This document shows positions 1 through 5,475 of a DNA stretch of 12,361 bases, piece by piece. Source of the DNA: Thermoplasmatales archaeon (GTDB lineage Archaea; Thermoplasmatota; Thermoplasmata; Methanomassiliicoccales; Methanomethylophilaceae); assembly GCA_012522645.1 (NCBI GenBank), contig JAAYKC010000100.1, forward strand, positions 1 to 12,361, written 5' to 3'. A program made the position numbers and the translations under genes. Under the pieces are notes generated by a model, which searched no databases, was not told the origin of the DNA, and saw nothing but the letters and a program-made list of their open reading frames with translations. The number at the start of each line of letters is the position of its first letter. Positions within the stretch are counted from its first letter, which is position 1.

Positions 1-17
1 AACGTGAAAAGTCATAG

Positions 18-32
18 ATATATTTTTTATAA
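18..32 (+). promoter_or_regulatory. TATA box for the flavoprotein gene
   Basis: An A/T-only run (ATATATTTTTTATAA) lies 23-37 nt before the ATG at 55, in otherwise GC-rich DNA, with purine-rich sequence upstream that could act as a BRE. Archaeal TATA boxes are centred about 26 nt before the transcription start, so transcription should begin near 51-55. No Shine-Dalgarno sequence is visible, so a leaderless or nearly leaderless mRNA is inferred. Confidence 0.6.
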
Positions 33-54
33 CAATAAATGATAAGTCCGATGA

Positions 55-990
55 ATGACCTACGATGTCATCATAATAGGTGCTGGTCCTTCCGGCCTCA
101 CCGCCGGCATTTATGCCAGGTCCAAGATGATGAAGACGCTGATCCTCGATGCCGCAGAGGTGGGAGGGCAGTTAACGGCTCTTTATCCTGAGAAAGGGAT
201 ACACAACTACCCTGGATTTGAGAGGATCCAGGCCAGGAAGCTCTCGGACAAGATGTACGCTCAGGCGGAATCCATGGAATGCGAGATCAGAAGCCATGAG
301 AAGGTCCTGGAGATAAAGGACGGGAAGGAGGAGCTCATCATCATCACCTCCAAAGGCGAGTATCACACCAAATCGGTGATAATAGCCGTCGGCATGGGGA
401 TGTTCAAACCCAAGCGCATGGAGGCAAAGGGGGAGGAGGAATTCGAGGACAAAGGCCTGACATACATCCTGCCCGTCAAAGAAGAGCTCGTAGGGAAGAA
501 GGTCGTCATGTTCGGAGGAGGCAACAGCGCGATAGATATGGCCCTTGTTGCCGCCACCGTCACCGATACCACCATCGTGCACAGGAGGGACGAGTTCAGA
601 GCCGACGAGAGCAACGTGGCGGCTCTCAGGGAGAGCAGGGTCAAGAAGATCATGAACGCCGCACTCGTATCCGTGAACGGCGACAGCCGTGTCAGATCCG
701 TCACCATCGACCAGAACGGCAAGGTCTTCGATCTGGAGACGGATCTTGCCGTTATCAACATAGGCATATCCTCCGACTTGGAGGACCTGAAGAAATGGAA
801 TATAGGCCTGACCGAGTCCGGCCTGATAAATGTCGATTTCGACATGAGGACCAGCAGACCGGGCGTATTCGCCTGCGGCGATGTGGTGGATTATCCCGGC
901 AAGCACAAGCAGATAATCACCGGCTGCGGAGAAGCGTGCACTGCAGTCGTAGCTGCGTACAAATTCGTCAAGAAACCTTATTGGGCGTAA
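55..990 (+). CDS. TrxR-fold flavoprotein, probable ferredoxin/flavodoxin-NADP reductase
   Basis: This 311-residue protein has the two-dinucleotide-domain fold of thioredoxin reductase. An FAD-binding GAGPSG is at residues 9-14, a second Rossmann motif GGGNSA at 154-159, HRRDEFRA at 176-183 (the HRR is typical of NADPH 2'-phosphate binding), and the FAD-contacting CGD near 274-276. Thioredoxin reductases carry a redox-active CxxC near residue 135; here that stretch reads GLTYILP, with no cysteines. It therefore cannot be a classical thioredoxin reductase and more resembles YumC-type ferredoxin/flavodoxin-NADP reductases, though it is shorter. The start at 55 puts the GxGxxG at the usual distance and fits the TATA box. 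Two cysteines (C291, C295) near the C-terminus are unexplained. The gene converges on a ferredoxin gene, a plausible electron partner. The electron-transfer role is inferred; a reductase for another small redox protein is the alternative. Confidence 0.85.
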   Translation: MTYDVIIIGAGPSGLTAGIYARSKMMKTLILDAAEVGGQLTALYPEKGIHNYPGFERIQARKLSDKMYAQAESMECEIRSHEKVLEIKDGKEELIIITSKGEYHTKSVIIAVGMGMFKPKRMEAKGEEEFEDKGLTYILPVKEELVGKKVVMFGGGNSAIDMALVAATVTDTTIVHRRDEFRADESNVAALRESRVKKIMNAALVSVNGDSRVRSVTIDQNGKVFDLETDLAVINIGISSDLEDLKKWNIGLTESGLINVDFDMRTSRPGVFACGDVVDYPGKHKQIITGCGEACTAVVAAYKFVKKPYWA

Positions 991-1040
991 AAACTTGGGG
1001 GGTTTATGGTTTGGGTGTGAGCTGACGCTTTATGCGCGAC

Positions 1041-1205
1041 TCACTCGACAATTGCGTTAGAGGGACACTCGTCAACGCATGCGCCGCACTCAACGCATTT
1101 GTCATTGTCTATGACGGCGACGTCATCAACGACAATTGCGTCCTGAGGGCAAACGTCAACGCATGCGCCGCATCCGACACACTCATCTACGATTACTTTT
1201 ACCAT
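1041..1205 (-). CDS. Small 2[4Fe-4S] ferredoxin
   Basis: This 54-residue protein consists of two clostridial-type cluster motifs: C9-x2-C12-x2-C15-x3-C19-P and C37-x2-C40-x2-C43-x3-C47-P. They are 28 residues apart and give the eight ligands of two low-potential [4Fe-4S] clusters. It should be a cytoplasmic electron carrier for anaerobic metabolism. A longer upstream open frame exists, but the ATG at 1205 gives the standard ferredoxin N-terminus (MVKVIVDEC) and has a GAGGT Shine-Dalgarno 8 nt before it. The two halves are nearly identical at the DNA level in places: a 19-nt identity at 1070-1088 and 1154-1172, and an 11-nt identity at 1047-1057 and 1131-1141, both in 84-nt register. The gene converges with the flavoprotein gene and diverges from the amidohydrolase. 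The family call is firm; the physiological partner is not shown. Confidence 0.95.
   Translation of the reverse strand: MVKVIVDECVGCGACVDVCPQDAIVVDDVAVIDNDKCVECGACVDECPSNAIVE
1070..1172. repeat. 84-nt-register direct repeats inside the ferredoxin gene
   Basis: A perfect 19-nt identity (CGTCAACGCATGCGCCGCA) occurs at 1070-1088 and 1154-1172. A flanking 11-nt identity (GACAATTGCGT) occurs at 1047-1057 and 1131-1141. All are 84 nt, or 28 codons, apart, which is the ferredoxin half-repeat. They encode equivalent parts of the two cluster motifs. Confidence 0.9.
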
Positions 1206-1213
1206 GGTGCAAT

Positions 1214-1218
1214 ACCTC
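1214..1218 (-). promoter_or_regulatory. Shine-Dalgarno of the ferredoxin gene
   Basis: Read on the minus strand this is GAGGT, with 8 nt before the ATG at 1205. It decides the short start against the longer upstream open frame. With the TATA box at 1239-1249 it implies a very short leader of about 13 nt. Confidence 0.7.
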
Positions 1219-1238
1219 GGAGTCATGTATTGTGGAGC

Positions 1239-1255
1239 AATATAATATTCTTTCC
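1239..1255 (-). promoter_or_regulatory. BRE/TATA promoter of the ferredoxin gene
   Basis: On the minus strand the sequence reads GGAAAG (BRE-like, 1255-1250) directly followed by AATATTATATT (1249-1239). The TATA centre near 1244 predicts a start near 1219, just upstream of the GAGGT. It is back to back with the amidohydrolase TATA box at 1289-1298. Confidence 0.65.
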
Positions 1256-1288
1256 ACCATGATGCAGGAGAGTTGTTGTAGGCAAGTG

Positions 1289-1298
1289 AATATTTTAA
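1289..1298 (+). promoter_or_regulatory. TATA box of the amidohydrolase cluster
   Basis: AATATTTTAA is centred about 28 nt before the ATG at 1322, so transcription should begin at or close to that ATG, giving a leaderless mRNA. The spacing supports 1322 as the start over the in-frame GTG at 1286-1288 and over ATGs further upstream, which would lie at or before the TATA box. Confidence 0.6.
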
Positions 1299-1321
1299 CA
1301 GCACAGGATATTGTACGCGGC

Positions 1322-2332
1322 ATGGAATACATATCCGGGGACATCTGGACATCAGACGGCATCCTGAACGGGTACGTGGCCATGGAGAACGGCAGGATAG
1401 CTGAGATCGGAGAAGGGACATGCCCGGAGCATCCGGTCTGTTCGGGCCTCATCGTTCCCGCACCGGTCAATGCCCATACGCACATAGGCGATGCCGGGCT
1501 GTGTCTTGACCGGAAGTATTCCCTGGAAGAGCTGGTCGCCCCCCCGGACGGAGTGAAGCACACATACCTGTCAAAGACCCCGCGGAAGGACCTCGTGAAC
1601 AACATGAGCAGCTTCTCCGAGCGCCTTCGAACGGGGGGATTCTCGAGCTTCATAGATTTCAGAGAGGGAGGGGCGAAGGGCTGCAGGATGCTGAGGGAAG
1701 CCTCCAGGAACGCAGTGATACTCGGACGCCCTGTGTCCGAGACCTTTGATGAGAAGGAGGCAGAGGACATCCTGAGGATCGCGGACGGGATGGGGATCTC
1801 CGGGATGCGGGATATGAGCTACCGCTATCTGGAGAAGCTCGCCGATGCGACCCACAGGGCAGGAGGGATATTCGCAGTTCATGCGTCTGAATGCAGAAGG
1901 GACGACATAGACGCCGTCCTGGCTCTGGAACCGGACTTCCTGGTGCATATGTGCTCATCTGACAAGGGGGACCTCAGGAAATGCGCCGATGCCGATGTCC
2001 CGGTGGTCGTATGCGCCAGATCGAATCTGTACTTCGGCCTGGTGCCGCCCATAAAGGATATGCTGGACGCAGGGGTGCGGGTGGCAGTGGGCACGGACAA
2101 TGCGATGATCTGCAGCGCCGATTCCGGCGCGGAGCTGGATACCTTCACGGATGTGCTGATATCCCAGGGGGGGAAACGCCTGGATGCCGTAAGGTGTTTG
2201 ACCGAGGGCGGGAAGAAGATATTAAATGATGGTGCGAATATCGGTCTGAAGGCCGGAGCGGAAGCGGATATATCCGTTTACCGTGTCGGAAGCCATGGCA
2301 CGGAGGTCGTGCGCTTCTCCCCCGGCCTGTAA
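1322..2332 (+). CDS. Amidohydrolase-superfamily metal-dependent hydrolase/deaminase
   Basis: This 336-residue TIM-barrel amidohydrolase has its metal ligands in order: H52-x-H54 in NAHTHIGD after beta-strand 1, H187 with E190 in HASE, H209 in FLVHMC, and catalytic D259 in GTDNA. The short N-terminal segment (residues 1-45) and the C-terminal KAGAEADISVYRV strand form the usual small beta-sandwich. The HxH/HxxE/D pattern with no carboxylated lysine fits the mononuclear cytosine-deaminase/TrzA-ATZ side of the superfamily, so hydrolytic deamination of a base or nucleoside-like compound is the likely chemistry. The substrate cannot be read from the sequence. Frames upstream stay open to 1136 but would overlap the ferredoxin gene and its promoter; TATA spacing favours 1322. 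A strong ribosome-binding site and a 14-nt gap lead to uspA-like gene, suggesting co-transcription. Confidence 0.85.
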   Translation: MEYISGDIWTSDGILNGYVAMENGRIAEIGEGTCPEHPVCSGLIVPAPVNAHTHIGDAGLCLDRKYSLEELVAPPDGVKHTYLSKTPRKDLVNNMSSFSERLRTGGFSSFIDFREGGAKGCRMLREASRNAVILGRPVSETFDEKEAEDILRIADGMGISGMRDMSYRYLEKLADATHRAGGIFAVHASECRRDDIDAVLALEPDFLVHMCSSDKGDLRKCADADVPVVVCARSNLYFGLVPPIKDMLDAGVRVAVGTDNAMICSADSGAELDTFTDVLISQGGKRLDAVRCLTEGGKKILNDGANIGLKAGAEADISVYRVGSHGTEVVRFSPGL

Positions 2333-2333
2333 T

Positions 2334-2338
2334 GGAGG
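2334..2338 (+). promoter_or_regulatory. Shine-Dalgarno of the UspA gene
   Basis: GGAGG lies just after the amidohydrolase stop with 8 nt before the ATG at 2347. The site is strong and sits in a 14-nt gap without room for a promoter, which points to translation from a shared mRNA. Confidence 0.8.
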
Positions 2339-2346
2339 GCTGACAA

Positions 2347-2790
2347 ATGGCATTCAAAACTATACTCGTACCCACTGACGGAAGTGAGTATACCAAATTC
2401 GCGGTGAAAGAGGCCGTAGATCTGGCAGCCGCAACGAACGCGAAGATAACCGCGGTCTATGTGCTCGACCGCGCCCTTTTCTCGAACATGCCCCTGGATA
2501 CGGCCGTTCTCAACGTTTACACCGTCCTGGAGAAGGAAGGCAAGGAGGCCGTGGAATACGTGAAGGCAGAAGGGGATAAGGCGGGTGTGGAAGTCGAGAC
2601 AAAAGTGGTCGAGGGAACGCCTGTTAAAGCCATAGTCGAGATGTCAGGTGATTACGATCTCGTAGTGATGGGAACGCTCGGCAGGACAGGTTTCTCGAAG
2701 CTCATGCTGGGAAGCGTCGCCGAGAAGGTGGTTAGACACTCCAACAGCCCCGTCCTCGTGGTGGGGAAACCAGCGGAGGAAGAATATTGA
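2347..2790 (+). CDS. Universal stress protein (UspA family, ATP-binding type)
   Basis: This single-domain protein of 147 residues has the UspA fold. It opens with the typical KTILVPTDGSE strand, including D11, and has the ATP-binding signature G109-x2-G112-x9-G122-S123, followed by the conserved SPVLVV strand near the C-terminus. It therefore belongs to the ATP-binding subgroup rather than the non-binding UspA type. Such proteins are cytoplasmic dimers that bind ATP or AMP and modulate partners under stress; the target is not evident here. Its stop codon overlaps the TTG start of the four-CBS protein by four bases (TTGA). The neighbour is itself a predicted adenine-nucleotide binder, so a shared signalling role is a reasonable inference. 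Confidence 0.93.
   Translation: MAFKTILVPTDGSEYTKFAVKEAVDLAAATNAKITAVYVLDRALFSNMPLDTAVLNVYTVLEKEGKEAVEYVKAEGDKAGVEVETKVVEGTPVKAIVEMSGDYDLVVMGTLGRTGFSKLMLGSVAEKVVRHSNSPVLVVGKPAEEEY
2775..2780 (+). promoter_or_regulatory. Shine-Dalgarno that decides a TTG start
   Basis: GGAGGA lies within the 3' end of the UspA gene, 6 nt before TTG at 2787. It supports this non-ATG start for the four-CBS protein. The start overlaps the UspA stop as TTGA, so translational coupling is likely. Confidence 0.75.
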
Positions 2791-3638
2791 AGACAGTAGC
2801 AGAAGTGATGATGCATCTCCCCATAGTCGCGGAGGTGCCGGGCAGCCGCAATGATGCGATAAATTTGATGGTCCGCGAGAAACTGACAGGATTACCTGTG
2901 GTCAGAGCATCCGACGGCAAACTCGTGGGAATAGTCTCAAGAAGAGACGTTTTCAACAATTTCAAAGAGGATCAGCTCTCCCTCATAATGAAGAAGGACA
3001 TAATCACGATAACTCCCGATAAGACCATCGCAGACGCGGCGAGGATCTTCACAACGAGGAGGATACACCGCCTGCCTGTGGTGGATGACGGCAAGCTTGT
3101 GGGGATAGTCACCCCCACCGATCTTCTCGATGAGATAGTGGCGATGAAGACCCCGATGAAGGCGGATGAGGTGCTCAATGTGAAATGCATCACCGCTTAT
3201 GAGGGGGAGCCTTTGTCATACACCGTCCCGGCCATGAGGATCAGCGATGTCGCGGCCATGCCGGTACTGAACGACAGCGGGGAGCTGGTGGGGATCCTCA
3301 CGGATCGTGATCTGTTCTTAGATCAGGGCAGGGACTCCGACACCCTTTCGACACTGGGTCTTGACGAGGGCTACGAGAATCTGGCAGGATACCGCAATGT
3401 CATGCCCCTGTTCTATGTGGCCACTCAGAGGGAGATACCGAAGGAGTACCTGGTGAAGGATGCCATGGTCAGAGAGCCTTCCACCGTCTACAAGAAGACA
3501 TCCCTGTCGGATGCGGCCAAGATCATGAAGGTCAACGACTTCGGTCAGCTGCCCGTTCACGGGAACAACGACGAATTGATAGGCATGATTTATGATATCG
3601 ATGTCCTCTACGCCTTAGTTGGTAATCTAGATGGTTGA
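2787..3638 (+). CDS. Four-CBS-domain protein
   Basis: This 283-residue protein is built almost entirely of four CBS motifs, at about residues 1-57, 65-118, 128-178 and 222-276. Each ends in the typical hydrophobic strand-turn-strand (GKLVGIVSRRD, GKLVGIVTPTD, GELVGILTDRD, DELIGMIYDID). Two CBS pairs form Bateman modules that usually bind AMP, ADP, ATP or S-adenosylmethionine. No catalytic or transmembrane domain is fused, so it should act as a stand-alone regulator. The linker between the third and fourth motifs (about 180-221) is longer than the others. The TTG start at 2787 follows a GGAGGA site and overlaps the UspA stop. The 3' end overlaps the GlyRS start by 8 nt, so it is embedded in an amidohydrolase-UspA-CBS-GlyRS cluster. 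Its partner is unknown. Confidence 0.9.
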   Translation: MKTVAEVMMHLPIVAEVPGSRNDAINLMVREKLTGLPVVRASDGKLVGIVSRRDVFNNFKEDQLSLIMKKDIITITPDKTIADAARIFTTRRIHRLPVVDDGKLVGIVTPTDLLDEIVAMKTPMKADEVLNVKCITAYEGEPLSYTVPAMRISDVAAMPVLNDSGELVGILTDRDLFLDQGRDSDTLSTLGLDEGYENLAGYRNVMPLFYVATQREIPKEYLVKDAMVREPSTVYKKTSLSDAAKIMKVNDFGQLPVHGNNDELIGMIYDIDVLYALVGNLDG

Positions 3639-5322
3639 TGCATCAGATATCCTGGCACTCTGCAGGCGCAGAGGATTCATATGGCCCTCCTTCGAGATCT
3701 ACGGCGGAGTGGCCGGCATGTTCGACTACGGTCCCCTGGGCTGCGTTCTGAGGAACAACATAGTCGAGAAATGGCGGGCCCTGTACAAAGGCAGAGAGGG
3801 CTTCGTCGAGATCGATTCGGAGACGGTCAGTCCCAGGGAGGTCTTCAGGGCCTCGGGGCACGTGGATGCGTTCTCCGATTTCATGACATTCTGCAAGAAA
3901 TGCGAATCCCCATTCAGGGCGGATCATCTTGTGAGCGGATTCTGTGAGAATCCCGACGTTCTGTCGGCGGAGGAGCTCGAGGGTATGTTCGCGGAGCACG
4001 GGATAAAATGCCCTGAATGCGGAGGGGACCTCGGAAAGGTCGAGGAGTTCAACCTGATGTTCAGGACCAATATAGGCCCCGGTTCCAAGAGAGAGGGGTT
4101 CCTCAGGCCCGAGACGGCCCAGGGGATATTCGTGAACTATCCGAACCTGTACAGATACAACCGCGAGAAGCTGCCGCTGGGCGTGATACAGACCGGACGC
4201 GGGTACCGCAATGAGATCGCACCCCGCCAGGGCATGATCCGCATGAGGGAGTTCAACATGATGGAGGTGGAGCTCTTCGTCGATCCTGATGATAAGAGCT
4301 GGAGCAGATTCGATGAGGTGAAGGACTGCGAATTCACGCTCATGCCCCAGGAAGGCGGGCAGATCACCGTGACCGTCGGAGAGGCGGTCAGCAGGAACAT
4401 CATCGTGAATGAGGTGCTGGCATATTTCGTGTACGCCACGAAGCAGCTGCTGATGTCCATCGGCGTGAAAGAGGACAAGATACGCTTCAGACAGCATCTG
4501 AAGGATGAGATGGCCCATTATGCGGCAGACTGTTGGGATGCGGAAGTGGAGCTGTCTTACGGATGGACCGAGGTCACGGGTGTGGCCGACAGGGGGTGCT
4601 GGGACCTTTCAAGGCATGCCGAGTTCTCCGGACAGGACATGACCCACTTCAAGAGGTTCGATGAGCCCAGGGAAGTGGAGGAGGAGAGGATCAGGGCCAG
4701 GCATAAGGCTCTCGGACCCAGATTCAAGAACCGCGCCAAGAAGATAGCGGCCGCGATAGAGGGGATGAGCCCTTCCGACATCAGGAACGGCAGCATAACA
4801 GTCACCGTTGACGGCGAGAAGATAACGCTTACGGATGAATTCTTCGAGGTCGCCCTGGTCAGGGAGAAGGTCTCCGGCGTCCGCGTCATACCTCATGTGA
4901 TAGAGCCCTCCTACGGTCTCGACAGGCTGTTCTACTCCGTGTTGGAGCATGCTTATGATCACAACGAGGAAGAGGACTACACTGTGCTGCACCTGAAGCC
5001 GAGCATGGCCCCCGTGAAGGTGGGCGTGTTCCCCCTAATGGAGAAGGACGGCCTTGATGACATCGCCTTCCGGATATCCGAGGAGCTCCGCATGTCCGGC
5101 ATAGAGACCGTTTATGACGGGGCCGGCACCATCGGCAAGAGATATGCCCGCATGGATGAGATCGGAACGCCCTGGTGCATAACCGTGGATTACGAGACAG
5201 TCGAGGAAGGTGCGGACAAGGGCACTGTCACACTCAGATACAGGGACACTAAGGAACAGGTGCGTCTCAGGATAGAGGATGCGGAGTGCCGCATAAAGGA
5301 TATGCTCTGCGAAGACGCGTGA
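3631..5322 (+). CDS. glyS: Glycyl-tRNA synthetase (archaeal/eukaryal alpha2 type)
   Basis: This 563-residue class II synthetase charges tRNA-Gly with glycine in the cytoplasm. It starts with the family signature (CRRRGFIWPSFEIYGG, 11-26) and YGPLG. A predicted zinc knuckle has C88/C91 and C127/C130. FLRPETAQGIF lies at 157-167, motif 2 at about 190-216 (GRGYRNEIAPRQGMIRMREF and following), and motif 3 at 424-435 (IEPSYGLDRLFY with R432). Residues 457-563 form the anticodon-binding domain. An insertion at about 355-407 (LGPRFKNRAKKI onward) precedes motif 3, as in other archaeal and eukaryal GlyRS, and resembles the C-terminus of the ValRS encoded at 6710-9319. The start ATG lies within the end of the CBS gene; no strong Shine-Dalgarno was seen, so translation may depend on coupling. 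No frameshift or missing motif. Confidence 0.97.
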   Translation: MVDASDILALCRRRGFIWPSFEIYGGVAGMFDYGPLGCVLRNNIVEKWRALYKGREGFVEIDSETVSPREVFRASGHVDAFSDFMTFCKKCESPFRADHLVSGFCENPDVLSAEELEGMFAEHGIKCPECGGDLGKVEEFNLMFRTNIGPGSKREGFLRPETAQGIFVNYPNLYRYNREKLPLGVIQTGRGYRNEIAPRQGMIRMREFNMMEVELFVDPDDKSWSRFDEVKDCEFTLMPQEGGQITVTVGEAVSRNIIVNEVLAYFVYATKQLLMSIGVKEDKIRFRQHLKDEMAHYAADCWDAEVELSYGWTEVTGVADRGCWDLSRHAEFSGQDMTHFKRFDEPREVEEERIRARHKALGPRFKNRAKKIAAAIEGMSPSDIRNGSITVTVDGEKITLTDEFFEVALVREKVSGVRVIPHVIEPSYGLDRLFYSVLEHAYDHNEEEDYTVLHLKPSMAPVKVGVFPLMEKDGLDDIAFRISEELRMSGIETVYDGAGTIGKRYARMDEIGTPWCITVDYETVEEGADKGTVTLRYRDTKEQVRLRIEDAECRIKDMLCEDA

Positions 5323-5328
5323 GCACAT

Positions 5329-5340
5329 CTTATTTAATAC
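5329..5340 (+). promoter_or_regulatory. TATA-like box just after the GlyRS gene
   Basis: CTTATTTAATAC begins 7 nt after the GlyRS stop. It predicts a transcription start near 5360-5365, more than 100 nt before the next plausible start codon. It could give the CBS-HPF gene a long leader, or drive a short RNA from the structured stretch that follows. Confidence 0.4.
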
Positions 5341-5358
5341 CTTCCGGTGTCCGCACGT

Positions 5359-5437
5359 CCGGCATCCTGGCCTGACCTCCCGGCTTTGCCGTTCCCGGCA
5401 TCCGCCCGCCCTTCCAGGCCGTACTTTGCTACCTTTT
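5359..5437 (+). other. C-rich structured intergenic stretch, possible leader, small RNA or terminator
   Basis: This is the core of the 153-bp gap between GlyRS and the CBS-HPF gene. It contains a direct repeat CCGGCATCC (5359-5367 and 5395-5403). An inverted pair TGGCCTG/CAGGCCG (5368-5374 with 5415-5421, one G-U pair) could enclose the small hairpin CGGC-TTT-GCCG (5381-5391). A T-run follows at 5434-5437. The plus strand is strongly pyrimidine-rich. A frame open from a GTG at 5347 would encode a Pro/Ala-rich peptide with no family resemblance, so I read the stretch as non-coding. The TATA box at 5329-5340 would place a start at its left edge. Confidence 0.3.
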
Positions 5438-5442
5438 ATCTA
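5434..5442 (+). promoter_or_regulatory. TATA-like box of the CBS-HPF gene
   Basis: TTTTATCTA is centred about 26 nt before position 5464. A transcript from there would carry the GAGGTG at 5465-5470 at its extreme 5' end and use TTG 5476. The match to a TATA consensus is moderate. Confidence 0.4.
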
Positions 5443-5464
5443 CCTTCTAGACAATTTACAAGCA

Positions 5465-5470
5465 GAGGTG
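5465..5470 (+). promoter_or_regulatory. Shine-Dalgarno that decides the CBS-HPF start
   Basis: GAGGTG has 5 nt before TTG 5476. An in-frame GTG at 5470 overlaps its last base and would have no Shine-Dalgarno of its own, so TTG 5476 is preferred. ATG 5515 is a later alternative. Confidence 0.55.
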
Positions 5471-5475
5471 TGAAA

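Noticed and set aside
991..1040. G-rich run (GGGGGG, GG, GGG) as a G-quadruplex or terminator
   Set aside because: Only two of the runs have three or more Gs, and no stem or T-tract follows. It is too weak to call.
1136..1321. N-terminal extension of the amidohydrolase frame
   Set aside because: It would overlap the ferredoxin gene and both divergent promoters. The translated residues have no amidohydrolase resemblance, and TATA spacing points to the ATG at 1322.
1206..1421. N-terminal extension of the ferredoxin frame
   Set aside because: The extra 72 residues resemble no known domain and run across the promoter and into the amidohydrolase gene. A Shine-Dalgarno directly precedes ATG 1205.
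3643..4518. 291-codon open frame antisense to GlyRS (similar long ones at 5836-6801 and 7871-8749)
   Set aside because: These lie opposite strongly conserved synthetase or CBS coding sequence. Their products are His/Leu/Gly-rich with no motif, as expected for antisense frames under this codon bias.
5347..5475. GTG start giving the CBS-HPF protein 43 more residues
   Set aside because: The added sequence is Pro/Arg-rich low complexity with no Shine-Dalgarno, and a TATA box lies only 7 nt upstream. TTG 5476 has GAGGTG in place.
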